A DNA stretch of 64,000 nt from Acidobacteria bacterium AB60 (GTDB lineage Bacteria > Acidobacteriota > Terriglobia > Terriglobales > Acidobacteriaceae): assembly GCA_008682415.1 (NCBI GenBank), contig VANK01000014.1, positions 62,001-126,000 of the forward strand. The letters run 5' to 3'. A program made the position numbers and the translations under genes. Of the stretch, positions 53,049-62,700 are shown one piece after another. Positions within the stretch are counted from its first letter, which is position 1; every line of letters begins with the position of its first letter. Under the pieces are notes generated by a model, which saw only the letters and a program-made list of their open reading frames with translations, was not told the DNA's origin and did no database searches.

Positions 53049-55280
53049 TCAGAACGAGATTGTTGCTTGCAGTGGCAGATCCTCGGACGAACCGCCTACA
53101 CGAATCACGTATTTGCCTGGAATGAGCTTCCAGGAATCTGATGCTTCCTCGTAAATTGTCAGGCGATCGCGGCTCACGGGCAGCGAAACCTCCTTCGATT
53201 CACCAGGGGCGAGTTCGACTCTTGACCATCCAACTAAACGCTTGGGCGGCTCACCGGCTGTCTCAGGCAAGGATGCATAGACCTCAGCGATCTCGGTGCC
53301 CTTTCGTTGCCCAGTGTTCTTGACCGTAAACGATACGGACGCGGTCTCTCCCGGTGTAAGGGAGAGTCCTGAGTAAGCGAAGGTGGTATAAGACAGGCCA
53401 AAACCGAATGGAAAGAGCACGGGCTTGCGCTCTGCGTCATACCACTTGTAACCGACCTTCAGTCCTTCGGTATAGTTGACCTGAAATGCAGGGAGTGGCT
53501 GAAAGAGCACGTTGAAGATGTTCGAATCGTCTGCGACCAGGTGACTGAAATCGGGAAGAGAGCCGGCTGGTGGTTGAATGAGCTCTGGATGCGGCAGATC
53601 GGCATCGCTCCTGGGGAACGTGATGGCCAGCTTACCCGTTGGATTCACCGCTCCCGTCAGGATATTGGCCAGAGCTTCTGCACCGCGAATTCCGGGGTAC
53701 CACGCCTCGACTACCCCTGCTACTTTGTCGATCCACGGCATCGTCGCCGGACTCCCGGTCTCGAGGACCACGATGGTCTTAGGGTTTGCCGCAGCGACGG
53801 CCTCGATCAGCTTGTTTTGATCAGGAGAGAGGTCCAGAGTCTGTAAGTCGATAGCTTCCGCTTCCCACTGATAGGCAAAGACGATAGCCACGTCAGCGGA
53901 TTTCGCGGCGGCCGCCGCGGAGACCAGATCCTCGCCCGAAGTAAAGGATATCTTCGCCGCGGGCGCCTTGGCTTTCAGACTAGACAGTGGCGAACTCGGC
54001 ATCCAAGCCGGCCGAATTCCCGCGGAGAAGAAGTCATGCGGGGGTGGCGGCGGTACGGGTGAACCTCCCGGAGGATCGACTTGGCCCGAACCTCCTCCGG
54101 TTGGCACGGCAACGTCAGCATGCCCGCCTATGACGGCGATTGAATGCACATTCGTAGAAAGTGGAAGCACACTGTGCTGGTTCTTGAGAAGAACGATGCT
54201 CTTCTCGGCAAACTCCTGGGCAATTCGATATCCGCCCTCTACGTCGGGCACTTGGTCTTTCACAGGACTATCGAACAACCCGTACGCGAACATCGTGCGT
54301 AGGACGCGATGCACATGTTCATTCAACTCATCTTGCGAGACCTCACCGGATTCGACAGCCTTCTTGAGGGGTTCGCCAAAGAAGATATTGTGAGGTTGTT
54401 CCATGTCGAGTCCGGCATGCGAAGCTTTAACGGTTGAATGTGTCCCACCCCAGTCGGATAGGACGAATCCCTTGAAATGAAAATCCCTCTTTAGGACATC
54501 TGTTAGGAGAAAACTGTTCTCGCAGGCGAATTCGCTGTTCACACGGTTGTAGGCGCACATAATGACGCCAGCATCAGAAATCTGAAGGGCAATCTCGAAA
54601 GCGCGAAGGTCCGTTTCGCGCATGGCACGCTTATCGATGTTTGCGTTCAGGGAATTTCGGCCGCTCTCCTGGTCGTTGAGAGCGAAATGCTTCAAATCAC
54701 CGATGACATGTTCAGACTGCACACCCCGGACGACGTTGCCCGCCATGGTGCCCGCCAGCAGCGGATCTTCACCCTGATACTCGAAAGTTCGCCCGCCGCG
54801 CGGTTCGCGGGTCAGATTCACGCCGCCGCCCTGTGACATGTTGTACCCGAGATCCCGAAGCTCGCGGCCAATGAGCGCTCCGTATTGGAATGCCATGTCA
54901 GGATCCCACGATGATGCGGCTGCAAGATTATTTGGAAGAGCGGTAGCATAGCGCCCCGCCGCGGCGCCTCTGGTCACACCGTAGGACGAATCCGCCATCT
55001 GGATCGCCGGGATTCCAAGGCGAGGAATAGCGGGAGTGCCATCACCTCCGCCATTCGGTACAGGCGGAGTGAAGAAATGTGCTCCCTGGCCGTGGAGGAG
55101 TGAGATCTTTTCATCTAAAGTCATCTCCTTGATGACCAGATCCGCGCGCTGATCCGGTGAAAGGCTTAAATCGGACCATGGATAGTGTTTGGGCTGCGGC
55201 ATTCCCGGAAACTGGGCCACAGCCCATGGTCCCGCCAATAATGTCGCCGCAAATGTGATTGAGCAAGCGATGCGATTCAT
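53049..55280 (-). CDS. Exported GH3 beta-glucosidase-family glycosidase
   Basis: This 743-residue enzyme has a signal peptide ending near residue 22 (PWAVAQ). The GH3 N-terminal barrel contains Asp97 in MADSSYG, the KHF motif near 197-199 and nucleophile Asp276 in FVLSDWGG. The GH3 C-terminal sandwich follows (IAVIGGHADVAVPTGGGSGQ; VVLETGSPATMPW), and an Fn3-like domain closes the protein (FTVKNTGQRKGTEIAEVY). Length and order match bacterial beta-glucosidases and beta-xylosidases. It should release sugars from plant-type oligosaccharides in the periplasm; sugar specificity is not readable. It is 85 bases downstream of the aspartyl-protease-like gene. The final strands reach the C-terminus intact. 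Confidence 0.95.
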   Translation of the reverse strand: MNRIACSITFAATLLAGPWAVAQFPGMPQPKHYPWSDLSLSPDQRADLVIKEMTLDEKISLLHGQGAHFFTPPVPNGGGDGTPAIPRLGIPAIQMADSSYGVTRGAAAGRYATALPNNLAAASSWDPDMAFQYGALIGRELRDLGYNMSQGGGVNLTREPRGGRTFEYQGEDPLLAGTMAGNVVRGVQSEHVIGDLKHFALNDQESGRNSLNANIDKRAMRETDLRAFEIALQISDAGVIMCAYNRVNSEFACENSFLLTDVLKRDFHFKGFVLSDWGGTHSTVKASHAGLDMEQPHNIFFGEPLKKAVESGEVSQDELNEHVHRVLRTMFAYGLFDSPVKDQVPDVEGGYRIAQEFAEKSIVLLKNQHSVLPLSTNVHSIAVIGGHADVAVPTGGGSGQVDPPGGSPVPPPPPHDFFSAGIRPAWMPSSPLSSLKAKAPAAKISFTSGEDLVSAAAAAKSADVAIVFAYQWEAEAIDLQTLDLSPDQNKLIEAVAAANPKTIVVLETGSPATMPWIDKVAGVVEAWYPGIRGAEALANILTGAVNPTGKLAITFPRSDADLPHPELIQPPAGSLPDFSHLVADDSNIFNVLFQPLPAFQVNYTEGLKVGYKWYDAERKPVLFPFGFGLSYTTFAYSGLSLTPGETASVSFTVKNTGQRKGTEIAEVYASLPETAGEPPKRLVGWSRVELAPGESKEVSLPVSRDRLTIYEEASDSWKLIPGKYVIRVGGSSEDLPLQATISF

Positions 55281-55365
55281 GATCCGGATTCCCTTTCTGC
55301 CCTGTGTCGAATGCGTTTCAATTTCGCGAGGCGCCGAGCGACTCTGGATTTGGCGCTGATTGCTA

Positions 55366-56367
55366 CTACATGAGGATTGACCGCTCAGCTACGTGGAGCG
55401 CTCGCCTGAATACGCAACGATGGACTCTCGATTCCCGCTGCGACGAGCCTCTGTAATTCGGATCGAGAACCGCAAACTCGCCACTTCGGCTTACGAAGAT
55501 GCTCCTGAAGATCCCGGTCGGCAGCAATCCGTCATACGCAGAAACCCTGGAACCCTGCGGTCCATTCCTCAGAGTGAGGAACGACACTCCTGACCTGTTA
55601 TCTCCGCCGATCTTGATTGTCTGAGGGGGCAATGTCACGAGCCACTGTTGGTCTCCATTCGCTCCCCTGCCGACCCGTAGGTGACCCTCGAGTGCTCCGG
55701 CTGCAAGGACTTCCGATGGCGCGAAAAGAAATGGCACGTCTGATCCCGAATCGAGCGCGAGCCGAACCATCTGCGTTCCGCCGAGAAGACGCACGCTCAT
55801 GATGAGCGAATTCACTGACACGTCACCATTCGCGGTATTCGGAGTGGGCAACAACGAGATGCGCTGGCCTGTCATACCAGTCCGCATCAGACCCGCGTCA
55901 TCAAGGCAGAGCAGGCTGCGCGAATTGTCGATCAACATGTCGAATCGGCGGAGAAAATCTTCGCCCAAGATCCCTTTTATGCGGAGACCGGATGAGTTGA
56001 TGCTTGCGAGGTTTGCGACAAGCACCTTCAGGTCAGAGACCGTGTTAGCACCGACCGCAAGTTCGTCCACTTGGGCAATGGACGTGGAATTTCGAAATCC
56101 GATGCCTTGGAGCGTTGCTGATCCCTTGGCTTTTAAGTTGAGAACGTTGGCGAAAGATTGATCCAAGATTGTTACCTGGGTCCCCGTGTCGAGCAAGAAA
56201 TCGGATGGGGCCGAGTGATTCGCCGAAACCTGCACGAGCATCTGATAGCCGTTGATATGTCGAAGTGAGACTCCGGCGACACTGCCCGGACAATGAGTTT
56301 CAGCTGGAAATGCGGGCGCAATTGCCGAGGAAAGGATAAAAAAGGCAAGCCAAGGGGACATTTTCAT
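55366..56367 (-). CDS. Exported retropepsin-like aspartyl protease with two catalytic motifs
   Basis: This 333-residue protein has a signal peptide (MKMSPWLAFFILSSAIAPAF) and two aspartyl-protease half domains. The first has Asp60 in FLLDTGTQVTIL and the second Asp206 in LALDSGSDVPFLF, each followed by a hydrophobic-hydrophobic-Gly-like block (IKGILGEDFL; YDGLLPTGIF). This bilobal arrangement in one chain suggests an active pepsin-like enzyme rather than a homodimer, or a pair of inactive binding folds. Substrates are unknown. The last 25 residues are Arg/Ser-rich and do not resemble the family, possibly after a late frameshift. It lies between NodT and GH3 genes on the same strand. Confidence 0.87.
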   Translation of the reverse strand: MKMSPWLAFFILSSAIAPAFPAETHCPGSVAGVSLRHINGYQMLVQVSANHSAPSDFLLDTGTQVTILDQSFANVLNLKAKGSATLQGIGFRNSTSIAQVDELAVGANTVSDLKVLVANLASINSSGLRIKGILGEDFLRRFDMLIDNSRSLLCLDDAGLMRTGMTGQRISLLPTPNTANGDVSVNSLIMSVRLLGGTQMVRLALDSGSDVPFLFAPSEVLAAGALEGHLRVGRGANGDQQWLVTLPPQTIKIGGDNRSGVSFLTLRNGPQGSRVSAYDGLLPTGIFRSIFVSRSGEFAVLDPNYRGSSQRESRVHRCVFRRALHVAERSILM

Positions 56368-56409
56368 TGGGAGACCTCCTAGATTTCGCCGTCCTTGCGA
56401 GATAGCTTC

Positions 56410-57900
56410 TTATCGTGTCCACCCGCCACCTAGCGCACGGAAGGAACTCACGGCTGCTCGCGCCGCGGCCTCGCGACTCGAAGTCAGATCGTCCTTCGCA
56501 ACCAGGAGTTGACGGCTTGCATCCAGTACGTCCGTCAGCGGAATCACACCAGCTTCATAGGACTGTTGAGAAAGATCCTTGGACCGTTGAAGAGCGCCTA
56601 TCTCGCGAAGGATTTCATCGCACCGCAATTCGGACTGTGCCAGTGCGCTGAACGCATCCTCTACTTCCTCGGCCGCGCGCAGAACGGAACTTCGATATTG
56701 AGCCAGAGCTTCGGCGTTCGCGCCGCGTGCCCGCTTAACCTCCGCATCGATGCGACCAAAGTCGAATAAGCGCCAGCGAAGTCCGGGGACCAGCGTTGGT
56801 TGAAATCCTGCCTCGCGAAATAGGCTTGCCGGAGTTTCGGCTTCGCTGCCGAGCAAAGCGGAGAGCGATATTCTCGGGTAGTATTCGGCAAGCGCCTGGC
56901 CAATGCGGGCATTGCTTGCGGCGAGTCTTCTCTCGGCTGCGACGATGTCGGGCCTGCGCCGTAGCAAATCAGAGGCATTGAGCGTCTTGGCGATGCCGGG
57001 TACAGCTGGGACATCTTCTGTGGTGTTGAGTTCGGTCGCGTATGTGCCGGGCTGAACACCCATCAAGACATCCAGCCTATTGAGTTGCGCCTCAAGAGCA
57101 ATGTTCAGCTGTGGAACCGATGCCTTAGCTTGCGAGAGAAGGGCTTCCGCCTCTGCGACTTCTCGATCTGACGCGACTCCTGCATTTCGTCTTTGCAAAA
57201 CCAGATTGAGCAGATGCTCATCCGTAGCAATCTGTTCCTCCGTAAAAGCGATGCGTACTTGTGCTCCTCGAATCTGCATGTAAGCATCGGCGGACTCCGC
57301 CACCACCGAGACTCGAGTCCCCAGGCGCTCTGCTTCCGCAGCCTGAGCTTCCGCGTTGGCAGCCTCTGCACCCCGCCGCAGACTGCCGAAAATGTCGGCC
57401 TCCCAAGCGGCCCCTATACCGAGGTCAAGGATGTTCTGGTTGCGGTTGAACCCTGGGATGACACCTGAAACAGCTCTTCCTATCGGAGTCGCGACCGACT
57501 GACGCGATGCCGAGTCGCTTCCTACTAGATTGAATTCCGGCTTGCGAATCGCGCCCGCTTCCCGAGCCACTGCCCTGGCCTGCTCGACGCGAGCGAATGA
57601 TGCCGCGAGATCGAGGTTTTGGGCTAGCGCCCGCTCGATGATCTTGTTCAAATCCGAGTCATGGAACCCGGTCCACCAGGAGTCAATGGTTGGGGAAGGA
57701 AGAGTCGCCGCACGTGACTCGATCGCTGGAGCATTGTGGTAGGGCTGAAGACCTGGAAGCGGTCGCTTGTATTGAGGCCCGACCGAGCACCCGGGTATCA
57801 GAACCACCGTGACGAGCAAGCAAAATATCGACGTTGCATGCCTCGCACGACTCCTCTCAGTCTTGAGGGACGAAGGATGTACAGAGCTTGATCGAACCAT
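56410..57900 (-). CDS. NodT-family outer membrane efflux lipoprotein
   Basis: This 496-residue protein has a lipoprotein signal with Cys38 in LIPGCSVGPQYKRP, the typical NodT/OprM opening. The duplicated efflux helices follow, such as ALAQNLDLAASFARVEQARAV, ASDREVAEAEALLSQAKASV, RRRPDIVAAERRLAASNARI and SYEAGVIPLTDVLDASRQLL. It is the outer membrane duct for the RND pump whose adaptor and transporter genes lie across the divergent TetR gene. The promoter at 57912-57939 leaves only a very short leader before the ATG at 57900, so a leaderless transcript or a later start is possible. Confidence 0.94.
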   Translation of the reverse strand: MVRSSSVHPSSLKTERSRARHATSIFCLLVTVVLIPGCSVGPQYKRPLPGLQPYHNAPAIESRAATLPSPTIDSWWTGFHDSDLNKIIERALAQNLDLAASFARVEQARAVAREAGAIRKPEFNLVGSDSASRQSVATPIGRAVSGVIPGFNRNQNILDLGIGAAWEADIFGSLRRGAEAANAEAQAAEAERLGTRVSVVAESADAYMQIRGAQVRIAFTEEQIATDEHLLNLVLQRRNAGVASDREVAEAEALLSQAKASVPQLNIALEAQLNRLDVLMGVQPGTYATELNTTEDVPAVPGIAKTLNASDLLRRRPDIVAAERRLAASNARIGQALAEYYPRISLSALLGSEAETPASLFREAGFQPTLVPGLRWRLFDFGRIDAEVKRARGANAEALAQYRSSVLRAAEEVEDAFSALAQSELRCDEILREIGALQRSKDLSQQSYEAGVIPLTDVLDASRQLLVAKDDLTSSREAAARAAVSSFRALGGGWTR

Positions 57901-57911
57901 GATGAGTAACG

Positions 57912-57939
57912 AATATCGTAATTCTTAACTAAATGTCAA
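57912..57939 (-). promoter_or_regulatory. Promoter of the NodT-led transcript with overlapping dyad
   Basis: On the minus strand, TTGACA (57939-57934) and GATATT (57917-57912) are spaced 16 bases. A small dyad, ACGA (57909-57912) and TCGT (57916-57919), overlaps the -10 box and could be bound by the adjacent TetR protein (inference). Confidence 0.5.
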
Positions 57940-57969
57940 GCGCAATCGTAAGATATAATCGAAGAGCAT

Positions 57970-58596
57970 ATGGAGCAAGAAGCGACACTTGAAGCTAGTG
58001 GGTACGGCCAGAGGGGCCCAGCCGACCACAAACGCCGGCAGCAGATCTTGCAGGCCGCTGATGAACACTTTCGCCTTTACGGTTATAAGAAGACGACACT
58101 AGCCGATATTGCCAAGTCAATCCACCTCTCCACGCCCTACATCTACAAATTCTTCGAATCGAAGCAGGCAATCGGTGAGGCAATGTGCTGGCACTGTCTC
58201 GGCGCCGCTCTTTCTCAAATCGATGAATCCCTCGAACAAGCCAAATCTCCGGTCGAGAAGTTGCGCCGTATTTTCTTGGGTTTAGAAGCTATCACGTGGC
58301 AAATACTGAGCGAGCAGCGAAAGATCCACGAGATGGTCATGGTTTCTTTCGAAGAGAATTGGGAATCCATCGGCCGATTCAGGGAAGGCATCTACGAGAT
58401 GATCCGAAAAGTCATTGTCCAGGGCCGGGAATCTGGAGATTTTGAGCGCAAGTCGCCTCTGGAAGAGACGGCCAGGGCCATCGCCCGCATGACGGAGCTG
58501 TTCTATCATCCGACACTCCTGGACCAGGCTGGCAAAAGCCAACACGACGAAGCTCTAGCGGTTGCGAACGTCGCGATCCGATCCTTGACTGCCTGA
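57970..58596 (+). CDS. TetR/AcrR-family regulator of the RND efflux locus
   Basis: This 208-residue protein has the TetR DNA-binding domain at about 20-70: RRQQILQAADEHFRLYGYKK, TTLADIAKSIHLSTPYIYKF and FESKQAIGEAM. The C-terminal helical domain (about 80-205) would bind a pump substrate. It lies between the divergent NodT gene and the adaptor and pump genes, so it most likely represses both transcripts (inference). The start ATG at 57970 has a modest GAAGAG site. The C-terminal half lacks recognisable signatures, as usual for the family. Confidence 0.93.
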   Translation: MEQEATLEASGYGQRGPADHKRRQQILQAADEHFRLYGYKKTTLADIAKSIHLSTPYIYKFFESKQAIGEAMCWHCLGAALSQIDESLEQAKSPVEKLRRIFLGLEAITWQILSEQRKIHEMVMVSFEENWESIGRFREGIYEMIRKVIVQGRESGDFERKSPLEETARAIARMTELFYHPTLLDQAGKSQHDEALAVANVAIRSLTA

Positions 58597-58626
58597 CCTC
58601 GACCAAAAAATATTACTAGTTATTAG

Positions 58627-58656
58627 TTGACATTTTATTCACTCGTATACTAGATT
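58627..58656 (+). promoter_or_regulatory. Promoter of the RND adaptor-pump operon
   Basis: TTGACA (58627-58632) and TAGATT (58651-58656) are spaced 18 bases, about 31 bases before the adaptor start. TTGACATTT here is repeated in inverted orientation at 57931-57939 ahead of the divergent NodT gene. A small dyad ACTA-N5-TAGT lies just upstream. Confidence 0.45.
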
Positions 58657-58687
58657 CGACTCCAGCCGCTTCTCTGGAGCCGAATTC

Positions 58688-59776
58688 ATGCCTTCTCCCT
58701 CCTTAACTCCAATCCTGGTTGCCATCTTGGTGACTGGAACTCTCTCCGGCTGCAAAACCCAAAGCCACCAGGATCCAAGAACCCTGCCCGACCTGGTGCG
58801 GATCGCGATCGTGCGCTCCGCCCAGCAGAACGAACGCACGTACACGGGGGTGGTCACTGCCCGCGTTCAGAGCGATCTCGGATTTCGCGTTCCGGGCAAA
58901 GTGACGAAACGGTTTGTTGATATCGGTCAGACAGTTCGGGCCGGCCAGCCGCTCATGCGCATCGATGTGACTGACTATGCGCATGCCATCACGACGCAGA
59001 CACAAAATGTGGAAGTTGCGAAAGCCAGAGCCGAGCAGGCCGCAGCAGACGAAGCGCGTTATCGTGGCCTGGTCAGCACCGGCGCAGTTTCTGCCTCTAC
59101 GTACGATCAGATCAAAGCCGCTGCTGATGCTGCAAAGGCGCAACTCGCCGCGGTAGAAGCTCAAGCCCAAGTCGCCAAAGACGAAGGTGATTATTCGCTA
59201 CTGATCGCTGATGCGGACGGGGTCGTCGTCGAGACTCTTGCCGAACCTGGACAGGTGGTGGCAGCTGGGCAGACGGTCGTCAAACTGGCCCATGCAGGTC
59301 CTCGCGAGGCGGCCGTATACCTTCCCGAAACTGTGCGCCCTACCCTCGGGTCAGTCGCGCGCGCTTCTGTTTATGCGGAGAGCGGAAGCTTTCCATCACG
59401 CCTAAGACAACTCTCCGATACAGCTGATCCCGCGACACGCACCTTCGAAGCTCGTTACATTCTCGAAGGCACAGCAGCAGCTGCTCCTCTGGGATCCACC
59501 GTAGCAGTTGAACTTTCAGAGCCTGATGAGCGAGCAGCCCTGGCGGTTCCCATCGGCGCACTGACCGATCGCGGCAACGGGCCTGGCGTTTGGATCTTCA
59601 ATGACAGGTCTTCGACCGTTTCCTTTCACCGGGTGAAGGTGGTGCGTTTAGAGGCGGAAGACGCCATCGTTGCCGACGGAGTGGGGCCGGGAGAAAAGAT
59701 CATCGCCCTCGGAGCGCACTTGCTCAACGAAGGTCAACGGGTCCGCGTTGAGGATCAGAGAGCGGCGATTCAATGA
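58688..59776 (+). CDS. RND efflux periplasmic adaptor (membrane fusion lipoprotein)
   Basis: This 362-residue lipoprotein has a signal ending in TLSGC near residue 22. Adaptor motifs follow: YTGVVTARVQSDLGFRVPGK, FVDIGQTVRAGQPLMRID (lipoyl), a helical hairpin (NVEVAKARAEQAAADEARYR), then ADADGVVVETLAEPGQVVAA (second lipoyl half) and the beta-barrel and membrane-proximal parts. It bridges the HAE-type pump and the NodT duct. The adaptor stop overlaps the pump start as ATGA, so the two are translated together. Confidence 0.93.
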   Translation: MPSPSLTPILVAILVTGTLSGCKTQSHQDPRTLPDLVRIAIVRSAQQNERTYTGVVTARVQSDLGFRVPGKVTKRFVDIGQTVRAGQPLMRIDVTDYAHAITTQTQNVEVAKARAEQAAADEARYRGLVSTGAVSASTYDQIKAAADAAKAQLAAVEAQAQVAKDEGDYSLLIADADGVVVETLAEPGQVVAAGQTVVKLAHAGPREAAVYLPETVRPTLGSVARASVYAESGSFPSRLRQLSDTADPATRTFEARYILEGTAAAAPLGSTVAVELSEPDERAALAVPIGALTDRGNGPGVWIFNDRSSTVSFHRVKVVRLEAEDAIVADGVGPGEKIIALGAHLLNEGQRVRVEDQRAAIQ

Positions 59777-62700
59777 GCAACTTCGAACTCCAGACACCTG
59801 ACTTTCAAAAGGAGCAGAGCGCAACGAGCGGCCTAAACCTTTCTGCGCTGGCTGTACGCGAGCGACCGGTTACTGTCTTTTTTCTGCTGGCCGTGATCGT
59901 TGCCGGAGTGTTCGCTTACTTCAAGTTGGGTCGCGCCGAAGATCCGAACCTCACCATCAAAGTGTTCACAGTGACGGCTGCATGGCCGGGAGCAACCGCT
60001 AAGGAGATGCAAGACCTGGTAGCGGACCCGCTCGAAAAGCGAATGCAGGAACTCACCTACTACGATCACGTCGACACGTACACCAGGCCGGGCCTCGCCT
60101 TCCTTACCGTTCAGCTGCAGGACTATACGCCTCCTGACGCGGTTCAGGAAGAGTTCTATCAAGGCCGTAAGAAGATCCAAGACGAAACCCCCAAGCTCCC
60201 ACAGGGAGTGCTCCCACCCATCCTGAATGACGAATACAAAGATGTGGTCTTCGCCGTCTACTCGCTGGAAGCGCCAGGAATGCCCCCCCGGCTGATGACC
60301 AGAGAAGCAGAGACACTGCGGCAGGATTTGCTGCACGTCGACGGAGTTGAGAAGGTCAACATCTTCGGAGAGCGGCCGGAAAGAATCTTCGTCCAGTTCT
60401 CGAACGACCGAATCGCCACTCTCGGCGTCAGCGGGCGGGACATCTTCGATGCCCTGGCCCGGCAGAATGCTGTGACGCCGGGCGGTTCGATCGATACCCA
60501 GAACTCGCAGGTGTACATCCGCCTCGATGGAGCACTCAATAACCTTGACAAGATCCGGGACACGCCGATCACTGCGGGTGGAAGGACTCTAAGGCTCTCC
60601 GATATCGCCAGCGTGGAGCGAGGATATGAAGAACCACCGACGTTCCTTGTCCGCCACAATGGCCAGCCTGCCATGATGCTTAACGTTGTAATGAGAGAGG
60701 GCTTCAACGGCCTCGAGTTGGGCAAATCTCTCGAATCGGAACAGAAGAAGATCCAAGCGAGTCTCCCTGTTGGAATGACCATCGCGAAGGTCACCGATCA
60801 GTCAGCGATCATCAGGCAGGCTGTTGGCGAGTTCCAGCAAAAATTCCTGGTCGCGCTGCTCGTGGTGATGATCGTCGGTCTAGTCAGCCTGGGCTGGCGT
60901 GTTGGCATTGTCGTCGCCGCCGCAGTCCCAATCACGCTCTCGGCCACCCTCGTCATCATGTTGATGACCGGGAAAGAGCTTGATCGCATCACGCTGGGCG
61001 CGCTCATTCTGTCGCTCGGCCTTTTAGTGGATGATGCAATCATCTCGATCGAATCCATTGTCGTAAAGATGGAAGAAGGCTGGGACCGCATCAAGGCCGC
61101 GACTTACGCGTGGGGCCATACGGCCGCGCCGATGCTCGCCGGAACATTGGTCACCGTCATCGGTCTGATGCCAATCGGTTTTGCTCACTCGGGTGTGGGC
61201 GAGTATTGCGGAAATCTGTTCTGGGTTGTCTGCTTCGCTCTGCTCGCATCCTGGGTCGTTGCTGTCACATTTACGCCCTATCTCGGCGTCAAGCTTCTTC
61301 CCAATATCTCTCGGGTGGAAGGTGGATATGCCGCGATCTACGAGACTCGAAACTATCGGCGATTTCGAAGATTAATCGTCTGGTCTGTTGAACGCAAGTT
61401 TCTGGTAGCCGGCGCCGTCCTCATCGTCTTCTTCGCAGCGGCCTTTGGAATGGGCTTCGTCAAGCAACAGTTCTTTCCGACCTCCGACAGGCCTGAGGTG
61501 TTGATCGACATCACACTACCGCAGGGTTCCAGCATCGAAACGACTCAAGCCACAGTAACTCGGGTAGAAAACTGGCTGCGTGCGCAACCCGAAACCACAA
61601 TTGTCAGCTCCTACATCGGCGGCGGAGCACCCCGTTTCTGGCTCGCTTACAATCCTGATCTGCCCGTTCCCAACTTCGCCAAAATGATGGTGATGACGCC
61701 TAGTCCGAAAGATCGAGACAAGCTCATCTTCAGATTTCGTCAGCAGGTTGCAACTGGATTAGCTCCAGAGGCTCGTCTCCGTGCGAACAAGTTCGTGTTC
61801 GGCCCATATTCGCCTTGGCCGATTGCGTTCCGCGTGTCGGGGCCGGATCCAAGTGTCGTGCGAACAATCGCGGATCAGGTGTTGGCACAAATGCAAGCCA
61901 ATCCAAACGTCCGGCAAGCGAATGAAGACTGGAACGAACGCGCTCCGGTGGAACATTTCGTTCTCGACCAGGATCGCCTGCGCCTGATAGGCCTTTCGTC
62001 TTATGACGTGGCCCAGCAGATTCAGTTCCTCACCACCGGGTTGACTGTGACACAGGTTCGCGAAGGCATCCGCACAGTTGATGTGGTGGCGCGGACGTCG
62101 GGGCTCAATCGCCTTGATCCCAGCAAACTACTCAATCTGACACTGACGAATAATAACGGCCGGCTAATTCCATTGGGTCAGATTGGAAAAGTTACCGTCG
62201 AAGAAGAGGATCCAATTTTGAAAAGGCGCGATCGCGTGGCCACCATGACGATTGAGAGCGATCTCGATGAGTCGCTGCAGCCGCCACAAGTGACCGCCGA
62301 GATCGCGAAGGCTATTCAGCCCATCATCGAAAAGCTGCCGGCGGGCTACAAAATCCAAGCCGGCGCAAACGAGGAAGACTCCGCGAAGGCGAACGATTCG
62401 ATCGCGAAGATGTTTCCCATCATGCTGGTTTGCATGCTGGTCGTCATCGTCGTTCAGGTTAGATCGCTTTCCGCGCTGGCGATGACCATCCTTACAGCTC
62501 CATTGGGTCTGGCCGGTGTGGTACCCACACTCCTTTTGTTCCACGTGCCGTTCGGATTCAACGCCATTCTCGGCTTGATTGCCCTGGCAGGAATCCTGAT
62601 GCGGAACACTCTCATCCTGATCGGACAGATCAAGACCAACAAAGAAGAAGGCCTGGATGATTTCCATGCCGTTGTCGAGGCCACAGTCCAGCGTTCCCGC

